This document shows, in pieces, positions 34,201 through 43,149 of a stretch of 64,000 nucleotides of DNA (position 1 is the stretch's first letter; every line of letters starts with the position of its first letter). Origin of the DNA: Halichondria panicea (taxonomy: Eukaryota; Porifera; Demospongiae; Suberitida; Halichondriidae); assembly GCF_963675165.1 (NCBI RefSeq), contig NC_087393.1, forward strand, positions 1,989,502 to 2,053,501. Direction: 5' to 3'. The position numbers were made by a program, and so were the translations under genes. The notes under the pieces were generated by a model. It did no database searches and was not told the DNA's origin. It saw nothing but the letters and a program-made list of their open reading frames with translations.

Positions 34201-37200
34201 CTGCACAAACCTTTGAACTACCTACTACACTAAAAATTTAGAGCTGAAAGGAAGGTTTAGACCTCCGGAATTAGAACTAAAAAAGATAAGTAGCTAAACT
34301 AATTTTTTACACACAAAACATATTAAAAATCGTGGGCGTGGCTGCGTTTTAGCTGATTCAGCAATAATTGCTGGTCCCAGTTGGTCCCAGTCCTTAACCT
34401 ACCTGAGTACAAAGGTGAAGTTATAACATGCACGGCTACGATGGCAGTTACTATAGCTTATGGTTGTTTAGATACAACTACACTGACTCGTACACTCACC
34501 TCTTTTTGTACATCAACAATGGCCCTAGCTTAAAGTAAAAGCTGCACACACTTCTGGTGACCATATAAATTGGCTAACCAGAGAGGGGACTGTCTCCACT
34601 GTAATGTAAACGATAACAAAATAGTTATTATAATTATGGATTTGTCCTCATGCACTCACTGGTCCATGCAACACCACTCCTATATACGACTGTATATTGT
34701 ACATACATAGTTTAATAGACACATATCTGGTACACCCATGAAAGTGTTGCTCGATCTGCTTAACGACTTAATAGACACATATCTGGTACACCCATGAAAG
34801 TGATGCTCGATCTGCTTAACGACAACCTCACCACCTGAGATACATCTATAGTCTTGATTTGACACTACTGCATGTAACAGTGCAACCATGCTTTACGGCC
34901 ATCCCTGAATAACTACGATCTGTTACATTATAACAGCCAAAATCAAAGCTCCAGATCGCAGACACGTGTACTTCAGTATAGAGGCGACCCCATAACGGGC
35001 AGAAAATTATTGCTGAGATATGTACCATTGTGCATGATCTATGAAAATCCAGCTCTAACTTGATCCTATACAAAGCTTGCAAGACCTAATGATTTTGTAG
35101 TACAGTCACATAAATGAAGCTCTCAACTACATACACCTCTCTGTATCAAAACCTTACTCCCCATGGCAGAAAATGTACGGGAAGGAGGCAACCGCCCCCG
35201 CAAATTTTTAACCAGAAACACACTAATTATCGCGTAGAAGCGCATGCAAATGGCAGAAAACTGCTACTTACCTTCATCAACAAGACAGTGATAGAGCTCA
35301 TTTCTGCTTATTCTACATACCTAGTTGGCTAGTTATCCAGAAGTTAGCTAGCCAGAGGTGAGTTACTGAAATTTGAAGTTAAATAGTACAGGAGGCAAGG
35401 GCCTCCTCTGCCTCATTGCTAGTTACGCCCTGCTGAGGGCTGGAGTCCCCCTTCCTCTGCAGAAGTACCAACAGGAGTTTTTCTTCTATGTACAACTTTT
35501 GAGCATGGACTACTATAGCAATACAGTACTGGTACAGATTATTGGCACGATCAGCATGCCCAAGAGCTAGCTAGTAACTTGAGACTGCAGTGCACTAAGA
35601 TACGCTTACATCATGGAAGTGACGTTTATACTTGTGCACTGTGAACTAAATAATGCCACAAGTTAGGTATGTGAGACTAATTTAAAGCTGCCTTAATTGT
35701 CACAGACACTGGACCACTATTTCACAAGGAGTAGTGAGCCTCAAGCAGCTTGCCAAGCTCTAGTGCAATTTGAGTGCTGATATGAAGAACCAGCAAAGTA
35801 ACTGAATAGCTATACTGTTGCTAGTTAGACATCAGACATTCAATGTAGAATCATCCATAAGATGTTAAAACCGCTAGCTAGAACTAGCTGTAATTTTTGT
35901 TGTTGTTTATAGCAGGATAAGAGTTGACTTCCTGGAATTGAGTAATTGATTAGGAGGAGGGTATGGTTTCTGGTGTAACCCCTAAAATATATGGTGCATA
36001 CGGGGTTCTAGCAATAAGCCTCCCTTCCCATAATTCTGCCTACGCCCCTGCATGGGGTCCGTTATAATTACAGACACTGTACCCTCTGCTCAGGAACTCT
36101 TTCTATTCCCCAAGATCATTCTGAACAAACAGTCACACGCCTTGCCTATCCAGCGAAAATTGAATTACTGCTTTGCCGTGTTTTGTGGCTGTAGCTTGTT
36201 TCTTCAGCCTTTTCAAATCTGAAGAACCATTTAGCAGAGTCCTAAGGTTCAAAATTACGGGCTAAAATTAACTCTACAGGTGAATGGCAATATACCTTTA
36301 AATTATAACATGAACTATGCAGAACGGCCTTTCCCCGATGGTATTCGTTATAAAGGGTTCCACTGCACAACTAACCTTGTCTAGAGTGTTGAAATTAGCT
36401 CCAGCTCGAATAAGGACCCTCACCACCTCATCATGTCCATTGTTACTGGCCCAGCAAACAACAGTTGCGTTATTCTACGAATGAAACAATGTACATTGTA
36501 ATATAATTATAGCTGCAATTAACAGACACGAACACTCATTCTTCTCACCTCATCAGCCTGGTTGGGATCAGCCCCACCGTCCAGTAGCTCCTGAACCACA
36601 CCCACATTACCAGCCTTGCACGCTTCCAGGAGTGACTGCACGAGTAAAGGGCACCATAGTAACAAATGTCAATTGCCTATGATGCGGGAAACGTGATAGA
36701 GTAATTAAGAACCTAATTTCGACATGTTAATAGCACAACTAACAGTCCTGAACGAAAATCTAACCACTATATCAATTTATCGGACACTTCTAATTAGCCC
36801 AGACCAATTTTCTAATACAGCAGACACTCTGGTATTTTAATTTTACAAATGTTTTGACAATACCTTGAAAGTTGAGATACATTCCTAGCATATAGCCAGC
36901 AAAAGTGCTGCAAGTTAGTTTAGATAGCTACCCCATCCTACTAAAATGGTTGCCGCTAACCAAAAGACAGAAAATAAAGTCTGCTACAACATAGTCAATA
37001 ACAATTTATGCATACCCTCCAATTTTTTCACGCCTCACCCTCACCCCCATCCCATTTCCCCCATTCAAAACAACTTTTTAAGCCATTTGTAAGCACCATT
37101 GCACATAAGTCTTCCTTTTCATTACTCATTAGAATGCTGTATCTATAGTTTTATTGCTTGCTCCATAGTGATCCCTCGTTCAGGGGGTTGCAATTGTGTA

Positions 37201-39561
37201 ATATTTGGGGTTGAAAGTGTTCAATTTTGTCCCCCATACCCACCAGTCCAGGGGGTTGCAACGAAAGCTGCAAGTCCTCTATAGCTTAATTATTGCATGG
37301 TGTCCTGATTGATACCAGAGTCTGCCAGTTGCAAGGGTGCCTGTAGGCCACCTGCCTCTAGGCCCAGGAGGTTAGGGGGTGGGCTAGTCACATGACCCAT
37401 TAACTGTTGAGTCGGTATTCCTTGTATTTGCTGAGTCGGCATTCCTAGTAGCGGCACTTGCTGAGTCGGCATTCCTAGTGGCGGTATTTGCTGAGTCGGC
37501 ATTCCTAGTGGCGGCACTTGCTGAGTCAGTATTCCTGGTGGAGATACTTGCTGAGTCGGCATTCTTAGTGGAGGTATTTGTTGATTCATCATTTTAGGCG
37601 GCGGTGGTGACTGTACACTCTAATACCGTATAGCGGGTAATTTTCGGGGGACAAAATATTCGTGGTTCAGCAATATTGAGACATTTCGTGGGTAATATTT
37701 TCGTGGTTGGAGCTTGCACTGCAGGTAAAGGTAGGCAAGGGCGTTTCATTCGTGGGTAAAATATTCGTGGTCAGACCTTCAACCACGAAAACCATGAATA
37801 TTTTGCCCCACGAAAATTTCACGCTATACTGTAGTACATCTCTTTTTAGTTTTAAACAGAAATTGCATTGTCTATTTAATACTTAGCATCATACATCGTT
37901 ACGTCTTGTTTAATTTTCAGTTGAGCGCCAAGTAAATTATTGGCGCTTAGGTAAATTAGAAAATAGATCATAACGCGGCCTGTAATCGAGGCTCTACATA
38001 CAACTGATCTATGATAGCCTCGTGGAAACGCTACAGCTAAGGCCACTCCAAATGAGACTGTAGTTTCCCGTCCAATTCGCGCTTCCTGCTTTAGCTACCG
38101 CATTAATAGTCATTATGGCCATTATTTCTCTAATTATCCAATGAAATATTGAAATTACTTTTTTCTTGTTCTTTTTTTACTGTTTGTGGGTGTATGTGTG
38201 TATGGTAACATTTTTATGGGTGATTAATTAAATTCATTGATGACGCAACACATGTATAATGAGTAATGAATAATGATAATACTGCTCACACCCGCATATA
38301 ATTTACTAGAGTCTCTGACGGGAAACTACAGTCTTATTTGGAGTGGCCTAATAGTACTCTTGCTAAGTGCAACTCTAATATATCCTCAAACTGAAATTAT
38401 AGTTTTTTCTAATTTTGTGCGCCACTGGAAAATCAAAAATAATTTTTAGTGACGTTGTAATTAGAAAGGCGGTATATACCATAATTATACTCTATAGGAC
38501 AAACTTTTGCAAATCTTGTAATTATGGAAGCAGGTAGTGCTATAAGTATGTACTTACATGTGCTGGCAATTACATTTCCCTGTGGATACACTACTATATA
38601 CGTAACATAGGAAGTAATTAACCCTCTCCCTCCCACTCACCATTCTGGGGTGCCTGTGACACAGCTCTCTGAGTGAGCTGCTCACTTCCTCTACTGCTGG
38701 TCTCTGCTCAGGCCGGTCGTGGAGGCAACAAACAGCGAGAGGATAAAGGGCGTGGTTCTCCCCCATTTGAACATTGACAGATGTGTTTCGTCTCATCAGC
38801 TCCATCTTCCCCTCACGTTCGTATTGTGTCTTGTTTGGATCACTGGCTGAAATTCTGTACACCTTAGGCAAGTCCCCGATGACGGTGTGGATGATGAGAT
38901 TGCCGAAAGAGAAGATGTCCAGCTTGGTGGTGTAAACGGGATTCTCTTCCTGGCTTTCCGGAGACATGTAGAAGAGGTGTCCCGGATTAGTGGACAAGAT
39001 GGTGGGCACTGTTGGATCCACATACCTGGACACGCCCAGGTCTCCGATCTTGGCAGTGAGGTCCTCAGTGAGCAGGATGTTGGGAGCAGTGAGATCTCGG
39101 TGGATGAGGGGAGGGGTCAGAGAGTGAAGGTAGCGAAGGCCCTTAGATACATCGTACAGAATGTGGATTCTAGTGGCAAGGTTTGTGCTGGGATTCTTCT
39201 TGACAAAGTCGGCCAGGTCAGAATGAAGCCTCTCCATTATCAGACTGATGTCGTTCTTGTCATGGCCGTAATGGATTCCTTCAAAACTGACCACGTTGGG
39301 ATCATCCAAACTCTTCAGAATGCAACACTCGTTGCGGAATTTTCTCACAATGAACTCCCTCTGCTGAGTGGGGGCATGAGGGTAGTAGTTGTCAGCTTGG
39401 AGCAAGATGTTATGAAGTTTCTTTGCAATGCACTTTTTTCCTTTGACTGTGACTTTGAAGACTATTCCATAGGCCCCAGAGCCCACTTTGTTTTCTTCCA
39501 GGCCCAGTCCCTCCACCTGGACCACTAGAGCATCCAGATCCACTTCAGACATTTCAGCCAT
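28163..39561 (-). CDS. Gene B: kinase-ankyrin repeat gene model
   Basis: The only copy with both ends in the window. Kinase exon 38641-39561, a Pro/Gln repeat exon candidate at 37290-37610, ANK exons at 36549-36635, 36376-36474, 34500-34598 (contains a stop), 30882-30980 and 28305-28403, and a terminal half-repeat exon at 28163-28252. If the stop-bearing exon is used, the protein ends after two and a half ANK repeats. If it is skipped the frame is kept, because the exon is 99 nt and phase 0-0. The kinase start codon lies about 1 kb from a plus-strand RRN3 exon. The architecture is like RIPK4/ANKK1; the role is inferred as signalling. Confidence 0.72.
28305..28403 (-). CDS. Gene B penultimate exon, ANK (type Z)
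   Basis: 99 nt, phase 0-0: FNRTPLMSAAKNGHSAIVRH then LLSCGADPNLRNK. Acceptor ATGCAG, donor GTGAGT. The gene C copy is identical. Confidence 0.87.
28404..30881. repeat. Gene B intron, near-identical to 46252-48600
   Basis: No exon. It contains the TA-flanked element at 28496-28707. From about 29000 it carries the recurrent module also at 11880, 13440 and 32240. The whole block through about 30720 is repeated downstream, at an offset of 17,848 in its left part. Confidence 0.7.
28496..28707. mobile_element. 212-bp MITE, CCGTATAGCGGGTAA ends
   Basis: Ends CCGTATAGCG and CGCTATACGA, TA on both sides, with internal inverted ATATTCGTGG / CCACGAATAT. Copies at 37626-37831 and 46344-46555. Confidence 0.7.
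30882..30980 (-). CDS. Gene B ANK exon 4 (type Y)
   Basis: 99 nt, phase 0-0: DGASPLFTASFSGHQKCVQL then LLEAGAIVDVQKE. Acceptor CTCTGTACAG, donor GTGAGT. It has no counterpart in gene C, where the region is deleted. Confidence 0.86.
33118..33415. mobile_element. 298-bp inverted-repeat element
   Basis: The 15-bp ends CAGGGTTTCATACAG / CTGTATGAAACCCTG are flanked by TTAAG on both sides, a probable 5-bp target duplication. It contains G- and C-homopolymer tracts. No transposase. Confidence 0.65.
33863..34407. mobile_element. 545-bp long-hairpin element
   Basis: Arms of roughly 200 bp (from CTCAGGTAGGTTAAGGAC) are inverted copies of each other around a short centre near 34090-34170, flanked by TA. 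The gene A intron near 18605 lacks it. A truncated copy with the right arm intact is at 48605-48960, and a relative is at 2252-2626. Confidence 0.8.
34500..34598 (-). pseudogene. Gene B ANK exon 3 (type Y) with in-frame stop
   Basis: Boundaries and 99-nt length are intact, but the core reads QLLL-stop-ARAIVDVQKE: the Glu codon of LLLEAG has become TAA. SPLWLANLYGH also departs from the consensus. Gene C has the same stop at 49057-49155, so it predates their duplication or was spread by conversion. Confidence 0.85.
34599..36375. repeat. Gene B intron between ANK exons 2 and 3
   Basis: No exon. A roughly 60-bp direct repeat around ATAGACACATATCTGGTACA occurs twice at 34723-34825. Two GGGGCGTAGG / CCTACGCCCC-type repeats cover about 35150-36055. 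Homologous to 49156-50990 and 62658-64000. Confidence 0.6.
36376..36474 (-). CDS. Gene B ANK exon 2
   Basis: 99 nt, phase 0-0: NNATVVCWASNNGHDEVVRV then LIRAGANFNTLDK. Acceptor GTAG, donor GTTAGT. Confidence 0.86.
36549..36635 (-). CDS. Gene B ANK exon 1
   Basis: 87 nt, phase 0-0: SLLEACKAGNVGVVQELLDG then GADPNQADE. It differs from gene A by one residue near the start. Confidence 0.87.
36636..37289. other. Gene B intron, ANK exon 1 to Pro/Gln exon
   Basis: No gene. A phrase like TCAGGGGGTTGCAA occurs twice at 37182 and 37250. Homologous to 51254-51881. Confidence 0.5.
37290..37610 (-). CDS. Gene B candidate Pro/Gln decapeptide-repeat exon
   Basis: Acceptor GTGTACAG at 37611, then SPPPPKMMNQQIPP and about five copies of a ten-residue unit close to PPLGMPTQQI, ending NQDTMQ and a TAA stop. 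It starts in phase 0, so it can follow the kinase exon directly. Because it ends in a stop, it would be an alternative last exon giving a kinase without ANK repeats, unless an internal donor is used (a GTGACT lies near 37395). The coding repeat is a 30-bp DNA tandem repeat. It is absent from gene A's intron and mostly deleted in gene C (51882-51985). It may be non-coding. Confidence 0.5.
   Translation of the reverse strand, partial: SPPPPKMMNQQIPPLRMPTQQVSPPGILTQQVPPLGMPTQQIPPLGMPTQQVPLLGMPTQQIQGIPTQQLMGHVTSPPPNLLGLEAGGLQAPLQLADSGINQDTMQ
37626..37831. mobile_element. 206-bp MITE, CCGTATAGCGGGTAA ends
   Basis: Same family as 28496-28707. TA on both sides, ends CCGTATAGCG and CGCTATACTG. It starts 13 bp upstream of the Pro/Gln exon acceptor. 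Confidence 0.7.
38039..38350. mobile_element. 312-bp inverted-repeat element
   Basis: Ends of about 33 bp, AGGCCACTCCAAATGAGACT... against the inverse of ...GTCTTATTTGGAGTGGCCT, with one or two mismatches. The interior is AT-rich and non-coding. Confidence 0.65.
38641..39561 (-). CDS. Gene B exon 1: protein kinase domain
   Basis: 921 nt, 307 residues, the same length and boundaries as gene A. Motifs: GSGAYG, CIAKKL (Lys47), RNEC (Glu78), HRDLTAPN (Asp156, Asn161), DLG (174-176), MSPES, DIFSFG and DRPEQRP. The start MAEMSEVDLD follows CCTGCAAG; sequence upstream in frame lacks the shared similarity. Catalytic residues are complete. Differences from A cluster in the C-lobe between about residues 226 and 262. 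Donor ATG|GTGAGT in phase 0 can join either the Pro/Gln exon or ANK exon 1, both of which begin in phase 0. Confidence 0.92.
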
Positions 39562-40615
39562 CTTGCAGGATCTAGGAAGGGCGGTGCTTGATGAAAAATG
39601 GCATGCTCAGCTGTGACTCACGTGAAACAAGCCTTGCCATTCTAGACCTAGGTATAATTACCGTATAGCGCGAAATTTTCGAGGCACTTATATTTCGTGG
39701 ATTAGCCTCTAAAAGCTATTTCGTTGCACAATGTTCGCGGAATGACTGCTTACCGGAAGCCACGCCTTTAAATCTATGCATGCTATAGTAGGTAATTCAA
39801 TTTTCGTGGACTTAATTTTCGTGTAGGATTCTAACCCACGAAATCCGCGAAAATTAAGCCCCTCGAAAATTTCGCGCTATACGGTATGCTTATATTAACA
39901 GAATGGCTCTCTAGCTCTGTGCTTACCTTGCTGGTGCTCTGGGTTCTGGTTTGCTCGAAGGGAATCGTCATCTTTTAAATGAAAATTAAGAAGTGTGAAG
40001 AAGATATTAATTTCTAGATCTATAAAAGAGTTGTAAATGAACATTATTTATTGTCCATTAATTTTTTCTACACTGCAGATTGAGTGCATCATCATGATCG
40101 ATCACACAAGTACAAATAATTATACAAGGCCGCCATGATAATGTGTCAAAAAGTGTATGGCAGTTTTCAATACCGTAGCGAGCAGGTAATTTTTACGTGG
40201 TAAATATTGTTTTATACAACAGGTGATTTTCAATTTTTTGCTTCATTACGTGCACTGTATTGCATGTTTTCCGATAGGAGATTCAGCTTTCCCACGAAAC
40301 CCACAGAAATTACTGTATTAGCATATTGACGGGAAATTGTCAGTGCAAAATTCACGGTACTGGGATAAACTTTCACGCACCAGTATTTCACATGCAAAGT
40401 TATTGGTGGGTGTGGTTTCCTTGCTTTGAAGCGCGAATATTTGAAACCACGGATATTCCTGCTGAGGGCTCTGGAGCCAAATGTGCACCAGTGAAAATTT
40501 CCCGCTATAGTAATAATTATTTTGCCTGTCGTACTTTATTGTTGAACATAATAATTAAGTTTTTGATTAAGAAAATAAATTATTGCACACAAACGAAGAT
40601 TGTGACCTCCTCCAG
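39562..40615. other. Divergent intergenic region, kinase B / RRN3-like B
   Basis: It could hold promoters for both directions, but none was identified. It contains the MITE at 39661-39884 and a weaker CCGTAGCGAGCAGG...TTACTGTA inverted repeat at about 40173-40320, also at 54080-54240. Confidence 0.45.
39661..39884. mobile_element. 224-bp MITE with empty site in block C
   Basis: Ends CCGTATAGCGCGAAATTTTC and its inverse, TA on both sides. The matching part of block C (about 53810-53825) lacks it. Confidence 0.75.
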
Positions 40616-40876
40616 AGATTCTCATGGTTCAACAATGATCCAGACACTGCCCAGCTGTACATTGACTATACCTGATGGCCAACCTCATCTCCGCTCAGAC
40701 CTTCCATCTCAAGAGCACACTCACTTCGTTCTTACCACAGCTATGGATACCAACTAACCCAGCTAGTGTGCATGAGCTGTAATATCCACCAGGCTATGGA
40801 CCCCACGGCTCCGTCAGTGCTCATGCCACTCCTCACCATGAACTATCCCTTCAAAGGGAGGGGACTAGACATTCAA
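40616..40876 (+). pseudogene. RRN3: RRN3-like B N-terminal exon, broken
   Basis: Begins in the frame RFSWFNN and LYIDY, then shifts by two bases so that LMANLISAQTFHLKSTL appears in another frame. It then loses 20 bp present in block C and returns to APSVLMPLLTMNYPFKGRG, ending DIQ at a GTGAGC donor. The ISAQT and LMPLL..YPF motifs match human RRN3 (LVSAQT, LMPIL..FPF). Confidence 0.75.
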
Positions 40877-42618
40877 GTGAGCTGCTACTGTATTCTGAAA
40901 TACAAGGTTGGCATGTAACTGCTTTGGTCAGAAGCGTAGAAAATAATTTCCACTGGGGTGCAATTATCAAAGATTGGGAGTGTTGTGCATGCTGGAAGTC
41001 ACGTGCATCATATGACGTGTGAACATCTGTCCAGGGCAGCATGGCTGCTCTGTTAGTACAAAAGGCTAGCTAGATAATTAAAATCGTTCTGCTAGACAGT
41101 TACATGTAAATACAGTGCACAAAATAACAGTCGGACATCGGCCAATTTCTGCGCAAATGGCTTTATTTCCGAGCAAAGTAGCTTTTGTTCGGTTCATTGT
41201 CTGCTCAAGTTTAGAAATACTATTGCATTTATCCTCGTGGCTATGTCAGCATAATTATAATTACTATTGAAAACTGAGCTAGCTAGCTACATGTAGCCTA
41301 TCAAGACTGAAGTAATAGTCTAGTCCAGGATCCGATGGTTACTGATGATGCTACCCCTTGTTCTTGTGGTGTGGAGAGATTAGAGGGCCGCCTTCCAATT
41401 GGAGGTAAAAAAACCGCTTTTCCAGCCTCCTAATATGACACCAGCATAATGTGACACCTTAATAAGAGATTAATACGGTAGTAGCCTTATGTTGTGTAGC
41501 TTTGGCACCTCCACCAAGGTATCAGCATGTACATGTACTTGTGGTGGTTTTATTACTATCGTACCCTCGCGAAAATAAGCCCATCTTGAATCAACGTCCA
41601 TCCTCTCTTTTGCTTTGAAGTCTTGCACAAGGGTATTTTGGCTCGATTCAATATACGCCCACCAAGAGTTTGACCATGCGCAGTAGCTAAATACCACATG
41701 TACACTAGTGAAGAAAGCAAGTTTTTAGGTATTACTATACTCTTTGCTGGACCAAGCAAGATCAGACATACTTATAAGCTTCGGGACCTGTTTAATTTGC
41801 CCTTGATGATGTATATGTAGGGAACAGCTAGTCCTATAATATGCAGAGAGAAAGGTAACACAAATCTGCATGCACCCAGGCCAATTTTGCAGATTACCTT
41901 GCCTTGGTTTTCTGAAAATATACCTGATAGCTCTGTAAGAGTATGAGCTACCATTCTTCAGGAAGTTCCTGCTGCTACATCTGACGAGCAACGAATAGAA
42001 TCAGTTCATTCCTTATAATATTATCATACTACCAAGAGTATAATTATGATAGAGAAGAGAGTATCGAACGTAGGCATACTGTACATCAGATGTATATGCA
42101 GAGAGTAACGTGACTTCCTGTATCTGTCACAAGCTTGGAATTTGCATACTGACCAATCCGAGCGTGGGTGATGTAATCAACTTTCTTGACCTCCGTTGTC
42201 AATGAAATGTTCATGCTATGTATTGAAATTAAAGAATTGTCATAGAGCCATTCAAGTGTAAGCCTCGATTTGATGCCGTTGGAGGGCGTATATTTGAGTG
42301 AAAACTCGCCGTTCGCGATTAAACGCCCAGTTCCCAAATAAGCCTTACGTATACTTCTTGCAGAAAAGTGTCGATGCATTTTCGCGAGGATACGGTATGG
42401 CTTAGTCCTTTCCCTGCTTTAATTAAAAGTGAATATTAAAGGGTGGGGATATTTTTGGGAGGATACGGACATACGGTATATAGCTGATTAATAGGAGATA
42501 TGTATATATTGTTACATATCGACTCAGCAAAAATTGTAATTAATGGTCCTTTTAATTGTTTGAACTTATTTTGTAGATTACCATTATTGATATTGTTCGT
42601 ACGTTTCACCCAACACAG
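40877..42618. repeat. RRN3-like B intron
   Basis: No exon. 40877-41360 is shared with block C. 41559-42395 is a TA-target MITE. Block C has about 0.55 kb extra near 55360-55910, including intron sequence also present in block A. Confidence 0.5.
41559..42395. mobile_element. 837-bp TA-target MITE
   Basis: Left end TCGTACCCTCGCGAAAATAA, right end TTTTCGCGAGGATACGG, TA on both sides. Inverted relative to 5773-6514. Shared with block C (56096-56936), so the insertion predates the block duplication. Confidence 0.7.
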
Positions 42619-42676
42619 GTCGTCATTGTACGTACAGTCACTCTATCAGGAGTGGGAGGAAATGCAAATAGCAGAG
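42619..42676 (+). pseudogene. RRN3: RRN3-like B exon e
   Basis: 58 nt, acceptor AACACAG, donor GAG|GTGAGG. Reads SLYVQSLYQEWEEMQIAE, open and with good splice sites, but stranded in a broken gene. Confidence 0.75.
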
Positions 42677-42840
42677 GTGAGGAAAAATGGTGTCCAACAT
42701 TTATTCCACTATAGCAATTACCAGATTTTACATGTATCCCCGGTACATTGTACGTAAAGCTTGTGACATCAATTGTTAGGTGGAGAGCGAAATAATTACA
42801 CACAACAAATTGCGTTTCACCCCCGCCCCCTTATCCCCAG

Positions 42841-43149
42841 TGTACGCTATCACTCCCTGCACCCTGACTATATCCATCACCCCCCGCCCCCTTATCCCCC
42901 AGTGTACGTTATCACTCCCTGCACCCTGACTATATCCATTGTCGATTGAAAGAGCTTGGCAAACAGTACGAGCTCAGGATACTGCTAGTCTGACTATATC
43001 CATCACCCCCACCCCCTTACCCCCCAGTGTCCGCTATCACTCCCTGCACCCTGACTATATCCATCACCCCCGCCCCCTTACCCCCCAGTGTACGCTATCA
43101 CTCCCTACACCCTGACTATATCCATCACCCCCACCCCCTTATCCCCCAG
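42841..43149 (+). repeat. Tandem copies of ERCC1 acceptor plus exon start
   Basis: Acceptor-like CCCCAG followed by TGTACGCTATCACTCCCTG occurs with exon starts at 42841, 42903, 43028 and 43089, before the full copy at 43150. Spacing is 62, 125, 61 and 61 bp. The copy at 42903 extends 64 bp further, to ...GGATACTGCTAGTC, before jumping back to GACTATATCCATC. The unit joins the C-rich intron tract to the exon start. Confidence 0.9.

Larger units (their letters stand above)
30981..34499. repeat. Gene B intron with modular repeats
   Basis: No exon was recognised. 30782-30880 and 31268-31360 are direct copies with a CCATTTCTGGC / GCCAGAAAT(A)G hairpin. 31774-32600 is the module of 2757 and 12987. 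A CTCTCT-rich tract lies near 32646-32690. Delimited elements are at 33118-33415 and 33863-34407. The 30982-34045 part is missing in gene C. Confidence 0.55.
37611..38640. repeat. Gene B intron, Pro/Gln exon to kinase exon
   Basis: No gene. It contains MITEs at 37626-37831 and 38039-38350. Largely deleted in gene C. Confidence 0.5.
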
